The translations under genes were made by a program, and so were the position numbers. Below the pieces are notes generated by a model. The model did not search any database. It was given only the letters and a program-made list of their open reading frames with translations, and was not told the origin of the DNA. DNA of 14,680 bases from an uncultured Candidatus Melainabacteria bacterium (lineage in GTDB: Bacteria > Cyanobacteriota > Vampirovibrionia > Gastranaerophilales > Gastranaerophilaceae), in NCBI GenBank assembly GCA_934747335.1, contig CAKVGS010000042.1:1-14680 (forward strand). Reading direction: 5' to 3'. Positions 13,245 through 14,680 of this stretch are shown piece by piece; position 1 is the stretch's first letter; every line of letters begins with the position of its first letter.

Positions 13245-14186
13245 ATGTGTATAGAAATTGATTTAGAGCAAGATTTTAAAAATATATTATTAAGCCATTA
13301 TCTTTCAGCATCTAATCTAAAGAAGAGATATGATATTGAATTGCCTTCAAAACAGCAAAGAGAACTGGAGAACATGAATGCGACTGATTTGTTACATTCA
13401 TATTTGAATTTTAGAAAACGGTTGTTATGTTGCGGAAAGCAACAAATATACATATCGAGAGAATTAAGAAAAAATCCGTTATATAGAAAGTTTCACTCTC
13501 AGATATCAAAAATTAAAAATATATTTATAAATGGTTCTTTAATAAGACCATATTTAAGCAATCAAATTAATGAGTTTATTTCTCCAAAAGCAAAGGATAA
13601 TTTACTAATGGACTGGGGATTACATCATATACATTTATTTCCAACAAAAAAACGTGAAGGAAAACCTGATAATTATCTCTTATTTATTATGCAAAAAAAT
13701 GATAGTGTTTATTTCATTGACATTCTTACTCATCAAGATTTTGTTAATTACAATTTGCTACAAATTATATACAACAACTGGAAATCTGCTTTAGATAATA
13801 TGAAAGTAAGTGGTATACATCCCGATGTTTTAACTGAAAATGAATTTAAAAATTTACGAAAAAATGGTGTCGCATATACAATTGGATTCGAAAAGGATGT
13901 TGATTATGCATATGCGACAAACATAAATTCTATCAAAATGATTACGGCAATAGATAGAATTTTTCTATGTTTAGAACAATTACAACAAAAAATATTAAAT
14001 GCTGAAAAAAATATAAGACAACAACTAAACATTGATGCAGACAAAACCTTATCAATTCATCTTGATATGCAAAATAATATTTTTATTATAAAAGAGGACT
14101 ATTCTAATTCTCGTATTTTGTTTAATAATGATAAAGAAATCCGAGAATTTAATGAACTATTTAACTATACAGTAAAATTTATTTAA
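13245..14186 (+). CDS. Unknown 313-aa protein with a DWGLHHIHL motif (phage moron candidate)
   Basis: I cannot assign a function. The protein is soluble. Its central block begins LMDWGLHHIHLF (121-132), followed by LLFIMQ (145-150), VYFIDILTH (155-163, D159 and H163) and LLQIIYNNW (171-179). I recall uncharacterised proteins with the same order 'DWGxHHxHL ... LLF ... vYxIDvxxH ... IxxNW', so this is probably a conserved family. The clustered His and Asp could bind metal or be catalytic, for example nuclease-like, but this is speculation. The N-terminal 60 residues are helical and charged; 243-262 could form a coiled coil. It lies alone on the plus strand between the amidase and terminase genes, with its own promoter and an AAGAG site 6 nt before the ATG, and its stop overlaps the terminase stop by 8 nt. 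Such placement fits a moron or defence/superinfection gene. Confidence 0.7.
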   Translation: MCIEIDLEQDFKNILLSHYLSASNLKKRYDIELPSKQQRELENMNATDLLHSYLNFRKRLLCCGKQQIYISRELRKNPLYRKFHSQISKIKNIFINGSLIRPYLSNQINEFISPKAKDNLLMDWGLHHIHLFPTKKREGKPDNYLLFIMQKNDSVYFIDILTHQDFVNYNLLQIIYNNWKSALDNMKVSGIHPDVLTENEFKNLRKNGVAYTIGFEKDVDYAYATNINSIKMITAIDRIFLCLEQLQQKILNAEKNIRQQLNIDADKTLSIHLDMQNNIFIIKEDYSNSRILFNNDKEIREFNELFNYTVKFI

Positions 14187-14680
14187 TCGGGAAGTAATAC
14201 TCAACCAAATAACTCGCCGCATCAAACGGATGTTCAAGGAACTTCAAATCGTGGTCGTTTTTGATTTGCTTTAGAGAAGGCACATCTACAATAGATGTAC
14301 CTTCTTTGAAAGATAAATTGTAAACATTGTGCAATAGCCATTTACACCGTTTATCAATAAATAATGAAACTTCACCTTTAGAATTTCTTACTTTTGCATT
14401 AAAAGACTGTATTCTTCTTAAAATTGGCGGATTAAAATTTCTTAATTGAAATTTTGGAGCATAACCATGTTGTTCTAGTGCACGTTTGATTATCATATAG
14501 TTTGTAAATTCTGATTGTGCGGAACGGTTATCACCACTAGCATCACCATTTATAACAATATCGCCTTTGTGATTTGGATATCTGCGTAAAAATTCTTCTA
14601 CCGCTTGTTGAGTAGTTGTATTTTCAATAACCAATTCATCAAAAAAGTAAATATTTTTATCATCTTTATGCGCCAAGCAC
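14179..14680 (-). CDS. terL: Phage terminase large subunit, C-terminal nuclease domain (5' end outside window)
   Basis: About 165 C-terminal residues are visible; the full protein would be about 400-550 aa. The frame is open to the window edge, and the TTG at 14676 is only an internal codon, so the gene is cut by the window rather than truncated. INGDASGD (about 42-49) is the first acidic motif of the RNase H-fold headful nuclease, and HPFDAASYLVEYYFP near the C-terminus is the final Asp motif with the usual Arg-Tyr/Tyr ending of PBSX-like terminases. TerL packages phage DNA into proheads. The ATPase domain would lie to the right. Instead of portal and head genes it is followed by an oppositely oriented gene and then lysis and recombinase genes. 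Confidence 0.85.
   Translation of the reverse strand, partial: CLAHKDDKNIYFFDELVIENTTTQQAVEEFLRRYPNHKGDIVINGDASGDNRSAQSEFTNYMIIKRALEQHGYAPKFQLRNFNPPILRRIQSFNAKVRNSKGEVSLFIDKRCKWLLHNVYNLSFKEGTSIVDVPSLKQIKNDHDLKFLEHPFDAASYLVEYYFPIK

Larger units (their letters stand above)
2594..14680. mobile_element. Putative integrated phage-derived island carrying a surface-polymer operon
   Basis: The inferred left boundary is the tRNA-Lys(CUU) break at 2593/2594; the right boundary is outside the window. Evidence for mobility: a tRNA 3'-half duplicate, two paralogous short tyrosine recombinases, an Amidase_2 endolysin-like gene, and a terminase large subunit. The polymer operon (2714-11748) lies between the boundary and the phage genes and runs in the same direction as them, so it would be cargo. 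Alternatives: an old chromosomal polysaccharide locus next to a separate prophage, with the tRNA fragment left by another event. No head, tail, portal or replication genes are visible. Confidence 0.5.

Overview
The window is AT-rich DNA from a bacterium. An AsmA-like gene at the left edge suggests a diderm, and the overall character would fit a low-GC gut lineage such as Gastranaerophilales (Vampirovibrionia). That placement is a guess from gene character, not from a marker gene. Two parts differ in nature: an ordinary chromosomal stretch (about 1-2550) and a phage-linked island (about 2594 to the right edge).

Chromosomal part: a partial AsmA-like membrane protein (- strand), a divergent MalG-type sugar ABC permease (+), and a P-loop ATPase (-) convergent with the permease. 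Upstream of the ATPase are a strong intrinsic terminator and, at 2549-2593, the exact 3' half of a tRNA-Lys(CUU) gene. The match runs from the anticodon loop to the encoded CCA. The 5' half is absent and is replaced by unrelated sequence that starts at the anticodon loop. This is what the displaced end of an element integrated into a tRNA gene looks like. The island should therefore begin near 2594 and run rightward, with an intact tRNA-Lys(CUU) expected beyond the window.

Island part 1: a tight nine-gene leftward operon, 11748 to 2714, with gaps or overlaps of -19 to +14 nt. In order it encodes a short tyrosine-recombinase paralogue lacking nearly all catalytic residues, a GT2 glycosyltransferase, two CDP-glycerol/CDP-ribitol-type alditol-phosphate transferases (TagF-like), a TarI/IspD-like cytidylyltransferase, an NAD(P)-dependent extended SDR, a ribulose-phosphate 3-epimerase, an MsbA-type ABC exporter, and an unknown 198-aa protein. 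Together they look like a pathway from a pentulose phosphate to a CDP-alditol, then a teichoic-acid-like or phosphoglycan surface polymer, then export.

Island part 2: a 398-bp gene-free region (11749-12146) lies between the dead recombinase and its intact paralogue. It holds three 30-bp dyads with 13-4-13 geometry. S1 (11783-11812) and S2 (11941-11970) share a perfect 20-bp inverted repeat and have oppositely oriented asymmetric spacers; S3 (12078-12107) is a weaker copy in the S2 orientation. This is the architecture of tyrosine-recombinase core sites around an invertible segment. Candidate -10 elements lie inside the segment between S1 and S2. The proposal is a live/dead recombinase pair plus dyad sites acting as a switch for the surface-polymer operon. 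An operator array for a DNA-binding (possibly dead) recombinase is the main alternative.

Island part 3: the active recombinase (12147-12686), an Amidase_2 endolysin-like gene, an oppositely oriented unknown gene with a DWGLHHIHL motif, and the C-terminal nuclease domain of a phage terminase large subunit cut by the window edge. No head or tail genes are visible, so the phage part may be degraded, rearranged, or mostly outside the window.
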